Assembly: GCA_954871525.1 (NCBI GenBank)
Contig: OX940865.1
Location: 15,514,606 to 15,578,605, forward strand
DNA: 64,000 nt
From: Parietaria judaica
Taxonomy: Eukaryota; Streptophyta; Magnoliopsida; Rosales; Urticaceae
Reading direction: 5' to 3'
Shown: one piece after another, positions 1 to 12,202 of the stretch
Layout of the letters: the number at the start of each line of letters is the position of its first letter
Position numbering within the stretch: position 1 is the first letter of the stretch
Notes under the pieces: generated by a model
Seen by the model: only the letters and a program-made list of their open reading frames with translations
Database searches by the model: none
Told to the model about the DNA's origin: nothing
Made by a program: the position numbers and the translations under genes

Positions 1-929
1 GCGAACCCACTAATGTGTATTGGATATATAATAGATTAATAGTCATGAATTTCTAGGAGCCTTGACTTTCTCACCATAAAGTATTCATGCGTCTTTTATA
101 TTAGATATATTTTTCTTCATTTATTTTGATTAAATTTTTTCTTCTATGATACTAGTTTCTTGTATATACTAATATATATATATATATATATACATCATGT
201 AAGTATATCGTTCACTATCATTACTATTACTAATGCTCTATTTAATTCTTAGCAAAATCTGAAAAGAAAAGAAAAAGTTTTCAGTCTTCTCATAAATTAA
301 AGAATATTTCTATATTATAATTTTGTGTCTATATATTTACATGTAAAATTGTTTTAGATAAACGTAACTTATAAGAACATGCATGTTTACTTCGATTTTA
401 TTTTTATTTCAGTATTTATTATTGCTTACCACTACAAATATTCTTTAAAGAACCCATGAGAATGAGACGCAATTTAAAGTTCATAATTGGGTGGTAATAT
501 TTTATCTATATATTTTTTTTATATCTTCTTCCATTTTATATACCCTATTGATCATTTTAATATTTTAAAAAGTCAAAATTATCTCTTATTCATAATTCTA
601 ATTAACCCCATATAACTTTAGAGTTTTCTTCTCTTTGATCAGTAAGAGAACGTTCTAATTGTAACATATTATCCAAAACAGTCTTAGCAAACCCACATGC
701 ATAAAGTATAAGATTCTTGAACTAACAATGAACATTTATGGTGTTTAACTTATAATATAATTATTCTTTTTTCCTCTATGTCCACATTAATCAAACTAGA
801 ACAAAACAACTTTGACTAATTTATTACATATTTATAGATAGAAGTTTAAAGTTATGAGGTTGTGATCAAGTAGTAGTAGTGAACTAGTATTAATGCAAGA
901 AGATTTAAGACTCAACTTGATTTTATTTT

Positions 930-971
<42 letters not shown>

Positions 972-1030
972 AGACATAATTATAAGAACATACATGAAAG
1001 AGTGGGGAGGCCAGAAATTATGGTAGAACG
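1..1030. other. AT-rich intergenic DNA, no gene seen
   Basis: No coding region or RNA gene is visible. The stretch is strongly AT-rich and holds two (AT)n runs, near 173-191 and 937-969. Nothing else structured was recognised. Confidence 0.6.
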
Positions 1031-1269
1031 TTATAAATAGGAAGCAACCCATGTTAATTCACCAACCAAATCCCGCAAAATCAATCAAAATTATTAGAAT
1101 TCACCAAAAAAATAATAATATGCGTATAATAAAATTGATTAAAAATAATAAGATTAAGAAAGTTGAGGCAAATTGATGATGAATTTGATGCTTTACTTTG
1201 GGTCACTAAGTATTGGTGATGCTCTTACGTGCCCCTCACAACCATTTCTCCTTAATTCTCTACGCCAAG

Positions 1270-1327
<58 letters not shown>
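1031..1327 (+). promoter_or_regulatory. TATA-like box followed by a (TC)28 tract
   Basis: A TATAAATA-like sequence lies at about 1031-1040. An uninterrupted TC dinucleotide run of about 28 units lies at 1272-1327. CT tracts are common in plant 5' leaders, so this could be the start of a transcription unit. The only open frame across it (1173-1427) reads through the microsatellite as Ser-Leu repeats and resembles no protein I know, so no gene is called. Confidence 0.25.
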
Positions 1328-1330
<3 letters not shown>

Positions 1331-1427
1331 TTGTTGTGTCTTTCACTTGCTTCACTCAATCTACCTCACTCTAAGGAGGTTACCTTGTTATACGGTCACC
1401 GTCCATCAATTTTTTATTTTTATGTAG

Positions 1428-2749
1428 TACAAAGATAATTGCGGCAAAAGATTCTAAAATAACGCGGCATATTCTAAATTTTTAATCACGCTTAAAATTG
1501 TGAAATTTGTATTTGCGATTGATTCAGTCACATGCATCTTCGTTAATGTTGAGTTTTTGTCCAAGTGTACAACTCAAATTACCATTCTTTTCATTTTGTA
1601 ATTTCACATGTTAAATACTTTAATTACAGACATCCAAGTGGAAATGATTTAACGTTAATGAAAACATATTAAAAATAAATAAAAATTATATATAACACAA
1701 ATTTCATGACTTCAAATATTTATTCAACGCATTTGGATATTGAGAATTATATCACACTATTTAAAAACAAACGGGGGTATTTTGGCCACGATTAGCTTTG
1801 CTTCTCGTATTTCATGTCATAACGTACCAAAAGTGCCTAGCTACCAAGCGCAATTAATCCGTAGAATAAAATGGATAAGGTTTTTCTTAAGCAATTTTTA
1901 TATGTCCCATCAAATTATATGATCATAGTCCGAAAAGAAACATCTCTAATTTCAAATCATAGTTAATTTCTTAATCCCTATCAAATTTGTTTTTCCACTA
2001 ATAAGATCAATAACAAAATCACTTGTGAATATTGAGATCTTAAACGTGTTCAAGCCGTTTGACTTGCACATCAATATGTCTGATTTTCTAAACAAGTCGT
2101 GCTATAACAATAATCTTCATAATTTTTTAAGAAATTATTTATACCTTATAATACTATTTCTTCTATTTTATACGAAATATTTTAATATTTGCATCGTTGT
2201 TGTTTATTGTTACACAATCATATTGAAGATACAACCGGCCTCATGGTGCATGAGTAATATATCTTGTACATTAGTTTTAAAATTATTTTTTTTTTATAAT
2301 TGGAAGACTGGAATTCAGTGTTTGGATATATTTTTCTTATGAAATGTTGTTTTTCACATTTCTATTAAATTTAATAATGGTTATTTAATTTGAACCATCA
2401 GATAAAAATGAAATTCTTGATTTAATCAGAACTTGAATCGGTTTGGAGCAATTTACATTATAAAGCATGTGGTACAAAATTGATGATAGTGTGTGTGGAG
2501 AGTAATATAGTTATATTTTTCATTATGTGCATATATATTTATATATATATGCACATTAAAGTCAACTCCAACATGGGATAGGATAAAATACTAAGTGATT
2601 AACATTGAATGAAATCATAAGGATGTTTCCAAGTTGGAAGAATTTAAGTAGCCCATACATTTGCTAATGAGATTTCACAAATTTTTTTATATAAAAAAAA
2701 GTTACCAGGCTTAGTTAGTAACTTAATGATAAATCTCATAAAATAATAG

Positions 2750-2797
<48 letters not shown>

Positions 2798-3154
2798 CAT
2801 GCCTTGGGAACTTAAACCTTTACATAAGTGTGATTCCCATGCATTATTATAGTAACTTACTAGTACATCACACAAGCATGGTTCTTTCCAAGGTGTCATC
2901 TTATTTTCCAAACAATTTTACCCATGCCCTAATGATTGGATTACATCACTTTACACCTTCTGTATACACACACATATATATATGCATATTACATGTGTCA
3001 TTATAATATAATATGGTTTTAATTATCAAATAATTGGATCATATAGCCGGCGTGATTTTTGGGTGGTTGTACATACAGAAGTGATTAGTGAATAAAATAT
3101 GAAGTTGGGGTGGGTCAACTGCACATGAACTGCTTGATCAAAAACCCTAGGTTA
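1428..3154. other. AT-rich intergenic DNA with (AT)n and small palindromes
   Basis: No gene is supported. An (AT)n run lies at about 2755-2793. A short palindrome at about 2526-2554 reads GTGCATATATAT on one arm and its complement on the other. The small open frames here are AT-rich and show no family resemblance. Confidence 0.5.
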
Positions 3155-3905
3155 ATCCAACTACAAACACCCTTTTAGGGCCTTAATTAATCAAGATTAG
3201 AAAATTAAACAAAAATCAAAAGCGTGCCCCTCTCACAACTCATAGTTTTGATCACAATAATCCCAACCAAAAAGCTCCAAAACTTTTATCACATATTCTA
3301 TATAATTGGTTACCCCACAGTAACAAATCAATATATGTATATATTTAAAGCTTACATTAATCCAACTAAAAACACCCTTTTAAGGATTTAATTAATCAAT
3401 ATTAGAAAATTAAATGAGAATCAAACGCGTGCCCTTCTCGCAACTCAAAGTTTAGGACACTAATCCAAACCAAAAAACTCATCGCAAATTGCTATATTGT
3501 TGGTTACCATATAACATATAATAGTAACAAAATTAACATATTTATTCAATACCCTTAATCAAGGATTAGAAAATTAAACAAAAACTAATCTCTACTCAAA
3601 GTTTATTGGATACAATAACATCGAGTACTAACAAATTTAACATAATTAATAAAGAAAAAAAAAACCTTATTGATCACACTACTAAAAACCCTTTAAGACT
3701 TTAATAAATAAATTGAATTAGAAGTAAAACAAAAATTAATCTCAACTTATAATTTATGACAGTACTACTAATCCGAACTAGAAAGCTCCAAACTATAACC
3801 ATAAAAATCACAACATCGCAAAATTGCCACAAAATTAGTTACAATATAACATATAGCTCAGTAATATATATAACAAATTAACATATTTAATCAACCAAAT
3901 GAGCA
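3155..3905. repeat. Degenerate tandem repeat, about four copies of 130-220 bp
   Basis: Four successive copies begin near 3160, 3361, 3546 and 3678. Each opens with an AAACACCCTTT-like phrase. It continues through a TTAATTAATCAAGATTAGAAA-like stretch and a GCGTGCCC or AATCTC segment, then a CCAACC-AAAAAGCTC-like segment. It ends with a GGTTAC-ATAACA-AATTAACAT tail. Copies 1 and 2 are the closest; copies 3 and 4 are shortened and more diverged. The array lies 0.5-1.2 kb upstream of the ZAT5-like start codon, so it may form part of that gene's distal promoter (inference). Confidence 0.7.
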
Positions 3906-4268
3906 TTAATTGATCAATGATCACCAGAATAAAAAAGGGAAACCAACAGATGAAACAAGAATAATTAAGAGAGGAGTAATAAGAGCTCAAGTTGTGTGGT
4001 TCCAGGCTTGCACACAAAGGAATCGTTGCAAAAAAGTAACGTTTATTCAATAATAAATAATTAATTAATTAATGCCAATAAATAATAATACATTGTATAA
4101 GACTTGCAAGTTTGCTTCCAAGCCAAAAGAATCTCACTCTCTTACTTATAATGCATCTTTCTCTCCATTTATTTCCCTTCCTATAAACCTACGTATTATA
4201 ATACAAAACCTAATATACGTATACATATACATATATATATATATATTTATGCACACACATTCGTTTTC

Positions 4269-4381
4269 ACTTCCTATATATAACTTTCAAGCTTCCAAGA
4301 AGTAGAAAAAGAAAAAAGAGAAGCAAATTCATAATCACTATTCACGGGGACGGCTCTCTTATAATAGACCTCTCTCTCTCT
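4269..4381 (+). promoter_or_regulatory. Core promoter and leader of the ZAT5-like gene
   Basis: A CTATATATAA box at about 4275-4284 lies roughly 100 bases before the ATG at 4382. Between them are an A/G-rich leader and a short CT run (about 4370-4380) that ends one base before the start codon. The arrangement fits a TATA-type inducible plant promoter. The transcription start itself cannot be read from the sequence. Confidence 0.5.
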
Positions 4382-5248
4382 ATGGAAGCTCAAGAAGAAC
4401 TAGTCACTAAGCAACTAGCAACCACGATGACGACGACGATGATCAAAGGGAAACGGACGAAAAGGCCGAGGGCGTCACCGGTGATCTCACACCCCAGCCA
4501 CTGCCTCGCCCTCGCGGCTTCCTCCTCTGAAAACGGCGTATTTTCGGCCGCTTCGTCGTCGAACGACAATCAAGCGGTCAGCGCAAGCAGCACGACGGAG
4601 GAAGAGCAGGACATGGCACACTGTCTGATCCTCCTCGCCCACGGACGCCACGTGCCGAGCGTAGAGCAACAGCCTTCGGCGGCGAGGCATGTGACCGCGG
4701 TGGGCAGCGACGCCGCTTTGTACCAGTGCAAGACGTGCGACCGGCGCTTCCCGTCATTTCAGGCTCTCGGGGGTCACCGGGCAAGCCACAAGAAGCCAAA
4801 GGGGAACAACAGCACCGCAGCGACTACGACGACGTCTTTCGGGGAGAGCTTTTTCACGGCAAGCACGTCTCTCTCCTTGCAGGTTAGGGGTGTTATCGGG
4901 AACGTAAAAGGAAACGGTGTTGGTACTAGTAGCAACGGCGTTAGGGCTACGAAGGTTCACGAGTGTTCGGTATGCGGAGCCGAGTTCACATCCGGTCAGG
5001 CCTTAGGGGGGCACATGAGAAGGCATAGAGCGACGTCATTTATGAACCCTACGGCGACGCTTAGCTCCAGCTCCGATAGGTCTCACGAGTCAGCGAACAA
5101 GGACGGTCTTGCGTCGAGGAATATTCTAGAATTAGACCTAAACCTTCCGGCGCCAGAGGAACGGTCGACCAATTTCCCGTTCACCAACCGGAATAACGAG
5201 CAAGTCATCGTCTTCTCATCGTCGCCGTTGGTGGATTGTCACTATTGA
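4382..5248 (+). CDS. ZAT5: ZAT5-like C2H2 zinc-finger transcriptional repressor
   Basis: An intronless 288-residue protein of the plant C1-2i zinc-finger class. A basic nuclear-localisation segment (KGKRTKRPR) is at residues 22-30. A leucine-rich L-box (DMAHCLILLA) is at about 77-86. Finger 1 spans 114-136 with C116, C119, H132, H136, and finger 2 spans 193-215 with C195, C198, H211, H215; both carry the plant-specific QALGGH motif. An EAR repression motif, LDLNLP, is at 251-256. The C-terminus ends VDCHY, which resembles Arabidopsis ZAT5 and helps separate it from ZAT10/ZAT12 types. Members bind DNA in the nucleus and, through the EAR motif, recruit co-repressors in stress responses (family knowledge). 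The coding region is clearly more GC-rich than its surroundings, as is usual for exons here. No neighbour suggests a pathway. Identification as a ZAT5-type gene is secure; strict orthology is inferred. Confidence 0.95.
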   Translation: MEAQEELVTKQLATTMTTTMIKGKRTKRPRASPVISHPSHCLALAASSSENGVFSAASSSNDNQAVSASSTTEEEQDMAHCLILLAHGRHVPSVEQQPSAARHVTAVGSDAALYQCKTCDRRFPSFQALGGHRASHKKPKGNNSTAATTTTSFGESFFTASTSLSLQVRGVIGNVKGNGVGTSSNGVRATKVHECSVCGAEFTSGQALGGHMRRHRATSFMNPTATLSSSSDRSHESANKDGLASRNILELDLNLPAPEERSTNFPFTNRNNEQVIVFSSSPLVDCHY

Positions 5249-5895
5249 CTCCACATGTCGATGTAAGACTAGCTCAGTTGGTCGAGTACCGTTCAACACA
5301 AGTACGTGGAAATTAGATTCATTGTGAAATTAATTACTCTGATAGATTTATCATTGTTACAATTATTTTTATGTTTTACACACTAATTATTTGTTACAAT
5401 TATTATTTTTATTTCTTTTGATACCCACCGTACATAGTCAGGAAAATATCGATCATTCTTTTGGGTAAAGTGAGAATTATTTGTATCTAACGTGACATTT
5501 AGTTCACACAAAAAGGTTGATCATTACTTTATAATACAATTTTTATTTCTTTTTTATTTTCCTTTTATGTGATCCCCTTTTGTAATATATATAATGAATT
5601 TTAAGTAGTGTACTAACTTAGCTTATTACTAGGACGAGTAGGTTTTAATTATAACTAGTGATATTACTGATAAGTACAGCAACCGAAAGTGGTGAGATTA
5701 TTACCTATATTAGGTTTATATTCCAACACTTTGTTTGGTTTGCAAGAAAAGCTATGTCTTTGTCGAGCATTAATGTCTTCAAATTGTGTAATTAATTAAT
5801 AAATTAAACCAGAAACCAATCAAAATTCGACACTGTAGCCCTACTATCTATCTGTATTTCTCTTTATGATTACCAAACTTCATGTTTTTGGATAA

Positions 5896-6155
5896 ATCCG
5901 GGCAGTCGGGCGGGGTCCCCGTGCCCGAGCACTCTTTTACGCCATGGCAGACCGAGCCCATGCTTCGAGTGGGCCCGCCCCGACTGCCCCCTAAAGCTCA
6001 GGATTTATTTATATTAGTTATTTTCTTAAATCCCTACAATTAGATCTAACCATACCATAAAAATTGTCGAACCGATCTCAGGCTCGAGCGTGCCTGCCCA
6101 AACCTTTGGCTCGGGCTCGGCCTTATAATGGGCCGCCAAGGCCCGCCGGATGCCC
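5896..6155. repeat. GC-rich inverted-phrase repeat, probable TE remnant
   Basis: A GC-rich island in AT-rich DNA. Phrases of the type GGGCAGTCGGGCGGGG and CCCGCCCCGACTGCCC face each other, and a second part holds GCTCGGGCTCGG and GGGCCGCCAAGGCCCG. Such blocks in plant genomes are usually ends of non-autonomous DNA transposons, but no target duplication or family could be fixed here. Confidence 0.35.
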
Positions 6156-7056
6156 TAGCTCCTAATTAGATATTAGTATACTAATTATTATCATTAGTCC
6201 CATCCATGCAAGTATATCGTGCACTTCCTTGAAGGGTATAATTTCTTCATACTTTTTAGGGTCTAATTATATAAAAATGTACATATCATTCATCACATGT
6301 GAATGTTGTTGTAAAATAAAAATGGCTGGCCAACTTTAATTATTTAATTTGTATATAATTTCATATACTTTTCTCTTTGATGCATCGATGTCACACATTA
6401 TAAGGTGTATTTATGGTCTTTTAGTTAGCGGCCAAACCATGTGAACTAGTAATTAAAATACTAATTATTAAGCGCTAATCACTCAATTATTCAAGTGATA
6501 CAAATTATCAAATGTGAAATATTAATTATTTTTTGTGTGTGTGGATATATCATATTGAGAAAAGAAATAATTTGCTATTGATCTGACTCGCCGGTTCACA
6601 TGTTTCTCAATTTGAAAATTAAATTTTGATTCCAATGTATAATGTGCAATTTAAATAATTAGGGTCATGTTTAAATTTATGTCAGGAAAATTCCCATTTA
6701 AATTTGATATATGTGGATAGAATTCTAATCTAGAGATTAAGTGTGTAGATTTGGTTAATTGACTTTATTGTGTGTAGAAAAGCAATCAAAATTGATAATA
6801 TTCATCACAAAGTGTTTATTTAACAATTTACGTTTTCTAAATTTTATAAGTAAAAATGTATCTAGTTGATTTTCAACTTTTATCTAAATAGTTAATCGCG
6901 AGACAAATTAATAATAATAATAAAAAGGTGATGTCATGTAGGACAAATTAATGTATACGCTTTTTTTTTTTTTTTTTTTAAAGTGTGTTTATTATTGCCA
7001 CGGAGAAGATAAAAATGTCACTGCTAAAAAACAAAGATGAAAACCAATAGTTTACT

Positions 7057-7205
7057 TGGCTTAATTAATGGTAACTCTCTTACACATCTTTAAGAGGTCA
7101 CAGTTTAAATTCTATGAAACTCAAATCAGTGCCCCTTTACGTATTTGTAAACTCACCTGTTCTAATATATCTAGTAATGTGAGAGTGCATTGTAACCTTA
7201 GTCGA
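7057..7205 (+). repeat. Possible SINE or tRNA-derived remnant
   Basis: A TTGGCTTAATTAATGGTAAC stretch resembles a pol III A-box. About 40 bases later GGTCACAGTTTAAATTC resembles a degenerate B-box (GGTTCGAATC). The order and spacing match tRNA-derived SINE heads. The clover-leaf cannot be folded convincingly, so it is not called a tRNA gene. Confidence 0.3.
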
Positions 7206-8142
7206 TAGTATCATCTTCTCATTATAAAAAAAAAATGAAAATGGATCTTTTTAGTAGAACTCTAAAAGTAACATAATGAGTGATTATTTCAAGCTACATT
7301 ATTTGATCACGTCAGAAAAATACACCTAAAAACTAATAAAGCAAGATTGTTTATGATTATTAGCAAACGACAACTGGAATAATATATTACGCATGTATTT
7401 AGTTTTCTTTATCCGTTTGTGATCGTTAGTAGATTTGGATTTAGGATATAGAGTCAAGTTTTCACGACTTTAAATAATTAAATAATTACTTACTACCGAA
7501 CGTAACAATGATTTATCGTTCATACTTCATATCCATTAATAAGCGGTAAAATCATATAATATTTTTATGGATAGATTTAGTTTTCTTTAGCCTCTTCTTA
7601 CTAAGATTCATTGATTTTTTTTTTTTTTAAATACGTTGAGAGTTAATTAGACTCACGGTACTAGTGTCAAAATCAACCTATTATCTGATTTTCTCGTACT
7701 TTGTTACGTGAATATATAATATATTGTGGCTTTCAATTTAACACGCGTGTATTTCAATTTGCAACTTTTTTACGTGTATATATATATATTATATTTAAGA
7801 TTTTGTAAGAAAAAATATAGAACATAAACATTATATATATATATATATATATTATATGGAGAGAGTAATATGGACATGCACATGCGCGTTGTCGTTACTC
7901 GTTAGGTTGCAAAAAGAGCTCTTTAATTCTCTTATAATTAGAAAATGGAAGTAGGATCAGTAGAAATAAGTTAGGACATATTTAATGTCGTCGAAAATAC
8001 ATTAGCTGATAAGAGTACAGAGCCTTAAAAAAAATAAGAAAGGAGAATTTTTTATTCTCCATTGTACCATTCACGTTTGGTATATTATATATATATATAT
8101 ATATATGTATGTATATATATTTACTGACAGAGATAAAACTTT

Positions 8143-8522
8143 GACTACTACAAAAAAAAAAAAGGGGTTTTAGGGACCATTGTTTTCGTCGATAAATAGT
8201 TCATTGCTATAGTCTTTGGAGACAAAATGTTGTCCCTAACAAATTATCACTATATAATTGTGCGCAGACACCTTTAGGGACAATTTTTAGATTCTTTCTA
8301 TCGGATTTGTGGACGACTTTAGTGTCTCTATGAGATGAGTAATTTTTTTTATTTGATTCTTAGTGACGAGTTTCATTGTTCTTAAAAGTTATTTAAAATA
8401 AAAAATAAAAAAATCTTCACTTATAGGGACGAGTTGTCGTTCTAAAGGTCCTCCCAATAACAAAAATTGCACCGATAAAGACAATTTGTCATCCGTAGTC
8501 AACTTGATTATTTTTAGTGTTT
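8143..8522. mobile_element. Non-autonomous CACTA-like element
   Basis: The left end reads ACTACAAAAAAA and the right end reads TATTTTTAGTG, the complement of CACTAAAAATA. The two together resemble CACTA terminal inverted repeats. Inside, phrases such as AGGGAC and TTGTCCCTAA recur in both orientations, as in many short plant CACTA derivatives. There is no transposase frame. The 3 bp target duplication expected of the superfamily cannot be assigned with confidence. Confidence 0.5.
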
Positions 8523-9325
8523 GCTCACTCCAGAATTGTTAGTCAAATTATATATACTTCAAATATATTCTTCTTGAAAATGTAGAATATAAAATGGAGA
8601 GTCCACTGTACAGACTTAATAAAATAAATCAAAACATTAATTTGGTACATTGTACACTAGTTTGTCTTGCTTTGTTCAAGTGAAGTACAAAAGTGACGAT
8701 GTACATATAGTTCTGAGAAGAAGAAAAAGAAAAGGAAAACAATTATTATAATAAATGAGTTGCTAAAATAATATTGTGCTAAGAGTAAGAATTGATTCTT
8801 AGACAGAAAATTGAAGAGTGTAAGATTCTACTACACAACTTGCAATTCTTGTTGTAAATAGTATTTAGTTTATATAGATATATGTAGTTATGTAAATATT
8901 AATAATGAGCTCGAACAAAGTGAGGGCGGCCGACCCTGCTGCTACGACTAAAGGAGCTCCGCCCTTGTATAGATTTTAACTGCTAGAAGAAGAAATTAAA
9001 AACGAAATATAGTTTAGGGAATATTTTATCATTCTATGTATTTTAAAAAGTATGAAAAATGAATTTTGAGTGCATAGAAAATATTAGAAAGAAACAAATT
9101 GAGAAATAAATGTTTAAATGAATTATGAGTAAAAATGACTAAAATTACCATTGACCAAAATGAGAATGGATTTTTTTCTTTTTCTTTAAAGTTTCACCTT
9201 AGTATAATTTAAAGAAGATTGATAGAGCACAAAAACAAAAGTTGAGGGGTCAAGTCGCAAATAATTAATTTTTTTAAACCCCTATGTAAACCCCTAAGGA
9301 GAGAAGCGGAGCAAGCATCAATTCA

Positions 9326-11424
9326 ATGGCGGTTCCAGGGAGACACGGCTTGAACGACGACGAAGACCACGACGACGACAACGGTCTCTTCGGAGAGGAC
9401 GCCCTTGTCGAGCTCGAAATCCCTCCTCACCTCCGTGCCCTAGCCGCCGCCGCGCAGCTCGGCCACACCGACTCGCTCCGTCTCGCTCTTGGTACCTCTC
9501 TTCCTTCTTCTCAAATTCAATTTCCAAATTGATTCGCTCAAGCATTACGAAGGCCAGAAATATTGTGTAAGGATTGATATGTATCGCAGAATCGTAGCTT
9601 TTCGCTTAAATTTCTATGAATTTATCGCAGATTCCAGGATTCGTGTGAAATTGGAACTTTTTTTATTCATTTAAGAACTACTGGCCATTGTTTACTGTAC
9701 ATGAATTTCCGGTGATTTATTTTTATTTGGTTATCGGTTTCTTTAAATGCTTGCATAGATAATCTTGAAGGAGGCATTGACCAACCGGTTGAAGACGGAG
9801 ACACCGCGCTCCACTTGACCTGCCTCTACGGCCATTTTCCGTGCGTTCAGGTCAATGAAATTGCCTTTTTTATGTTATCGGTTTGCTTTGTCTTTCATTT
9901 ATATGCGAATTAAAACAAAACAAAAAATTTCGTAGTTGCTTCTAGAGAGAGGTGCGGATTTGGAGGCGAAGGATGAAGACGGGGCCATTCCTTTGCACGA
10001 TGCTTGTGCAGGGGGTAAACTTTTTTTTTTTATTGAAATCTTTAGTTCTTTACGGGGTGAAACCAGTAATTGGTTATTTCAAGGTTCTGATTTTCCTCAA
10101 TTATCGTTAATTATCCGTCTTGCCATTAGTCATCGGAAAATATTCTATGGTAATCGATTATCCTAATTTTTTTTGTAAAAATAACAAAAAATTGGGTACT
10201 TTAAAAAAAATACACTTTTCAACAAAAGTACATTCAATGAAGAAAAAAAAAATAAAAAAAATGTACTTTTCAAGAAAAAAATTTAACTTCAAGAAAAAAT
10301 TTAACTTCGTATGGCCTATAGTCAAGTATCAAGATACAGTTGCTTGGATTCCAAAATGGATAATGTTATTTATATACTAGCAATGGTATTGTTTTCTTTG
10401 TATTTGTTCCATGTGGGATTTTCTAACTTCAAACAAATGTGTATTCTTTATTCATTTCTATTTGCTCCATGCGGGACATCTCCACAAAGCCAAATAGTAA
10501 ATTATGTGCATTATCAAATTATGTAGGATCTTTTATTCTTGTTTTTATTTTCTTATGTTTGAGCATGACATGATTTTATTTGAGTATTTACATACGTGAG
10601 AGTGAGACTATTTAATTTACGTATGTAAACTTAGTAAATATATTTTTAAAACTATTTTAGTGGTTTTTCATCCATAATCCTCGATAAGTGTCAATAACGA
10701 TAAGCTACAGTTTTAGTAGTTTTCCATCGATAATCCTCGAAAACGACAACCGATTTATCGACAAAAATAGCATTTTGAACCTTGGGTTATTCGGTTATTT
10801 CCGAAGTCAAAATACGCGCGTAATTGTTCATTATTCGTTCTTCAAATAGAAATTTGCGGCTTAATGTAAATCCCCAGAAATTGTTTTTGTCCCGGATAAA
10901 GTTCTCCCACAAGTTTCTTATACTCGAGTAATAAAAATCTCAGGGTACACGGATATAGTTCAACTTCTGCTTAGAAGTGCAATAGATGCGGATTGTGTGA
11001 AGCGGATGCTAGAGTCTGTTGATGCTGAGGGTGATACTGTGAGCACTATAAAACTCAAAATCCCGAGACCCCTTTTGTCTCGAGGTTCTGATTAAGAGAA
11101 ATTATGGTTATATTCATTCATTCATGCTCATTGGTTTTCGAATTCTTTGACAGCCTCTTCACCACGCGGCAAGAGGCGAGCACACTGATGTGGTAAGAGT
11201 GTTGCTCGCTTCTGGAGCTTCTCTAACAAAGGCAAATCTGTACGGAAAGGTATGTGATTGTATGAAACAGCTTTTTTACATAATCACGGGATATCATTTT
11301 CGGGTTTTGAATTTGCTTTTCTGTATCTTGTATTTTGTGGCAGATCCCAAGTGAGCTTCCTGAGCCGGGCACGGAAGCCAGGAGTGTTTTGGAAGCTGCT
11401 ACGAGCGCTGCCCGCTGCCAATAG
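9326..11424 (+). CDS. Ankyrin-repeat protein, six exons, 202 aa
   Basis: Six exons join with every frame closing: 9326-9491, 9759-9850, 9936-10014, 10944-11038, 11154-11249 and 11344-11424. All introns are GT..AG. The N-terminus has a run of Asp residues (about 11-19) and the segment ELEIPPHLRALAAAAQ. At least three ankyrin repeats follow, with diagnostic cores DGDTALHLTCLYGH (from residue 68), DEDGAIPLHDACAGG and EGDTPLHHAARGEH. Between the second and third is an insert, KRMLESVD, matching a family of small plant ankyrin proteins such as Arabidopsis At4g19150 (from memory). Ankyrin repeats mediate protein-protein contacts; no catalytic domain, signal peptide or membrane segment is visible, so the protein is probably soluble. 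Its specific partner is unknown. Intron 3 (10015-10943) is long and A/T-rich. The gene converges on RABC2A, 0.8 kb away. Confidence 0.9.
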
Positions 11425-12202
11425 AGTTTTGGTTCTGAGATGTTTTTGCATCTTCTTCTGGGTTATCTCACTCTGGTTTTGGTCTTATTTTGATGATGAA
11501 AACGTGATGTGATTTTTATTAATGGTTTTAATTCTAAATATTTTCAGTATTTATAATTCGTGATGTTCTTTGGTTGTTTGGCCTTTAGAAGAAGAATATA
11601 TACAAAATTAATACGATGATTTTTTTTTTTTTTTTTTTTGAGGCAGTACAATTTATTAACATCAAAATTAATGAACCCATGGAAACGACAGTTATTCCAT
11701 TAAACGACATCACTAGGTAAACGATATCATTGAAAGATGATGAGTTGATGACAATTGAGTTTGAGTACATCTTCCTCCATTATAAATCAGAAAAACGACA
11801 CTAATCTAAATACGACAGAAATCTGTAACTTCAAAATGACATCATTATTTTCCAGTATAAAACGTTCGAGCAACCTAAACCGGGTTTCTATTTTTTTTCA
11901 CCCCTAAACCCGGAACCTGGATGCTGATTTTTTAAATTGGATTTTACCCCGTCTCGTGATTTTCGAGCTTTTTGGTCACTCCGCAAAAGGCTTCAAACAA
12001 AACAAGAGGCAATCACATTCTTTACATAAAAGCTAATAATACATGTCGTTTGTTATGAGCGCTCATTTTCATTCCCACCATGGAATACAAAGCTAAACGA
12101 CTTGATAAAGAAGAAACGACACAAACATATACACATTCATGAAATACAGAAAGTCAACTTCCATGATTTGTGAAAAGGTTGACTAATATTCAAACGACAT
12201 CT
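11425..12202. other. Intergenic spacer between convergent genes
   Basis: Holds the 3' ends of the ankyrin gene (+) and RABC2A (-). A T-rich run lies at 11621-11639. ACGACA or ACGACAT phrases recur across 11685-11845, and AAACCGGGTTT and AAACCCGGAACC face each other near 11878-11918. No gene was seen. Confidence 0.5.

Larger units (their letters stand above)
5249..9325. other. Long intergenic region with several decayed repeats
   Basis: No gene is supported across these 4 kb. Recognisable pieces are a GC-rich palindromic block (5896-6155), a tRNA-like block (7057-7205) and a CACTA-like element (8143-8522), each listed separately. There is a poly-T run at 6961-6979 and (AT)n runs near 7781-7790, 7829-7852 and 8087-8106. 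At 8923-8970 GGGCGG and CTCCGCCC face each other and may be a remnant of a small hAT element. Confidence 0.5.

Noticed and set aside
4487..4960. Three - strand open frames opposite the zinc-finger gene
   Set aside because: They are shadows of the GC-rich ZAT5-like coding sequence; the sense frame carries the fingers and the EAR motif.
5263..5330. tRNA-like A-box text TAGCTCAGTTGG just after the zinc-finger gene
   Set aside because: The A-box matches, but no proper B-box, anticodon arm or acceptor stem can be formed, so no tRNA is called.
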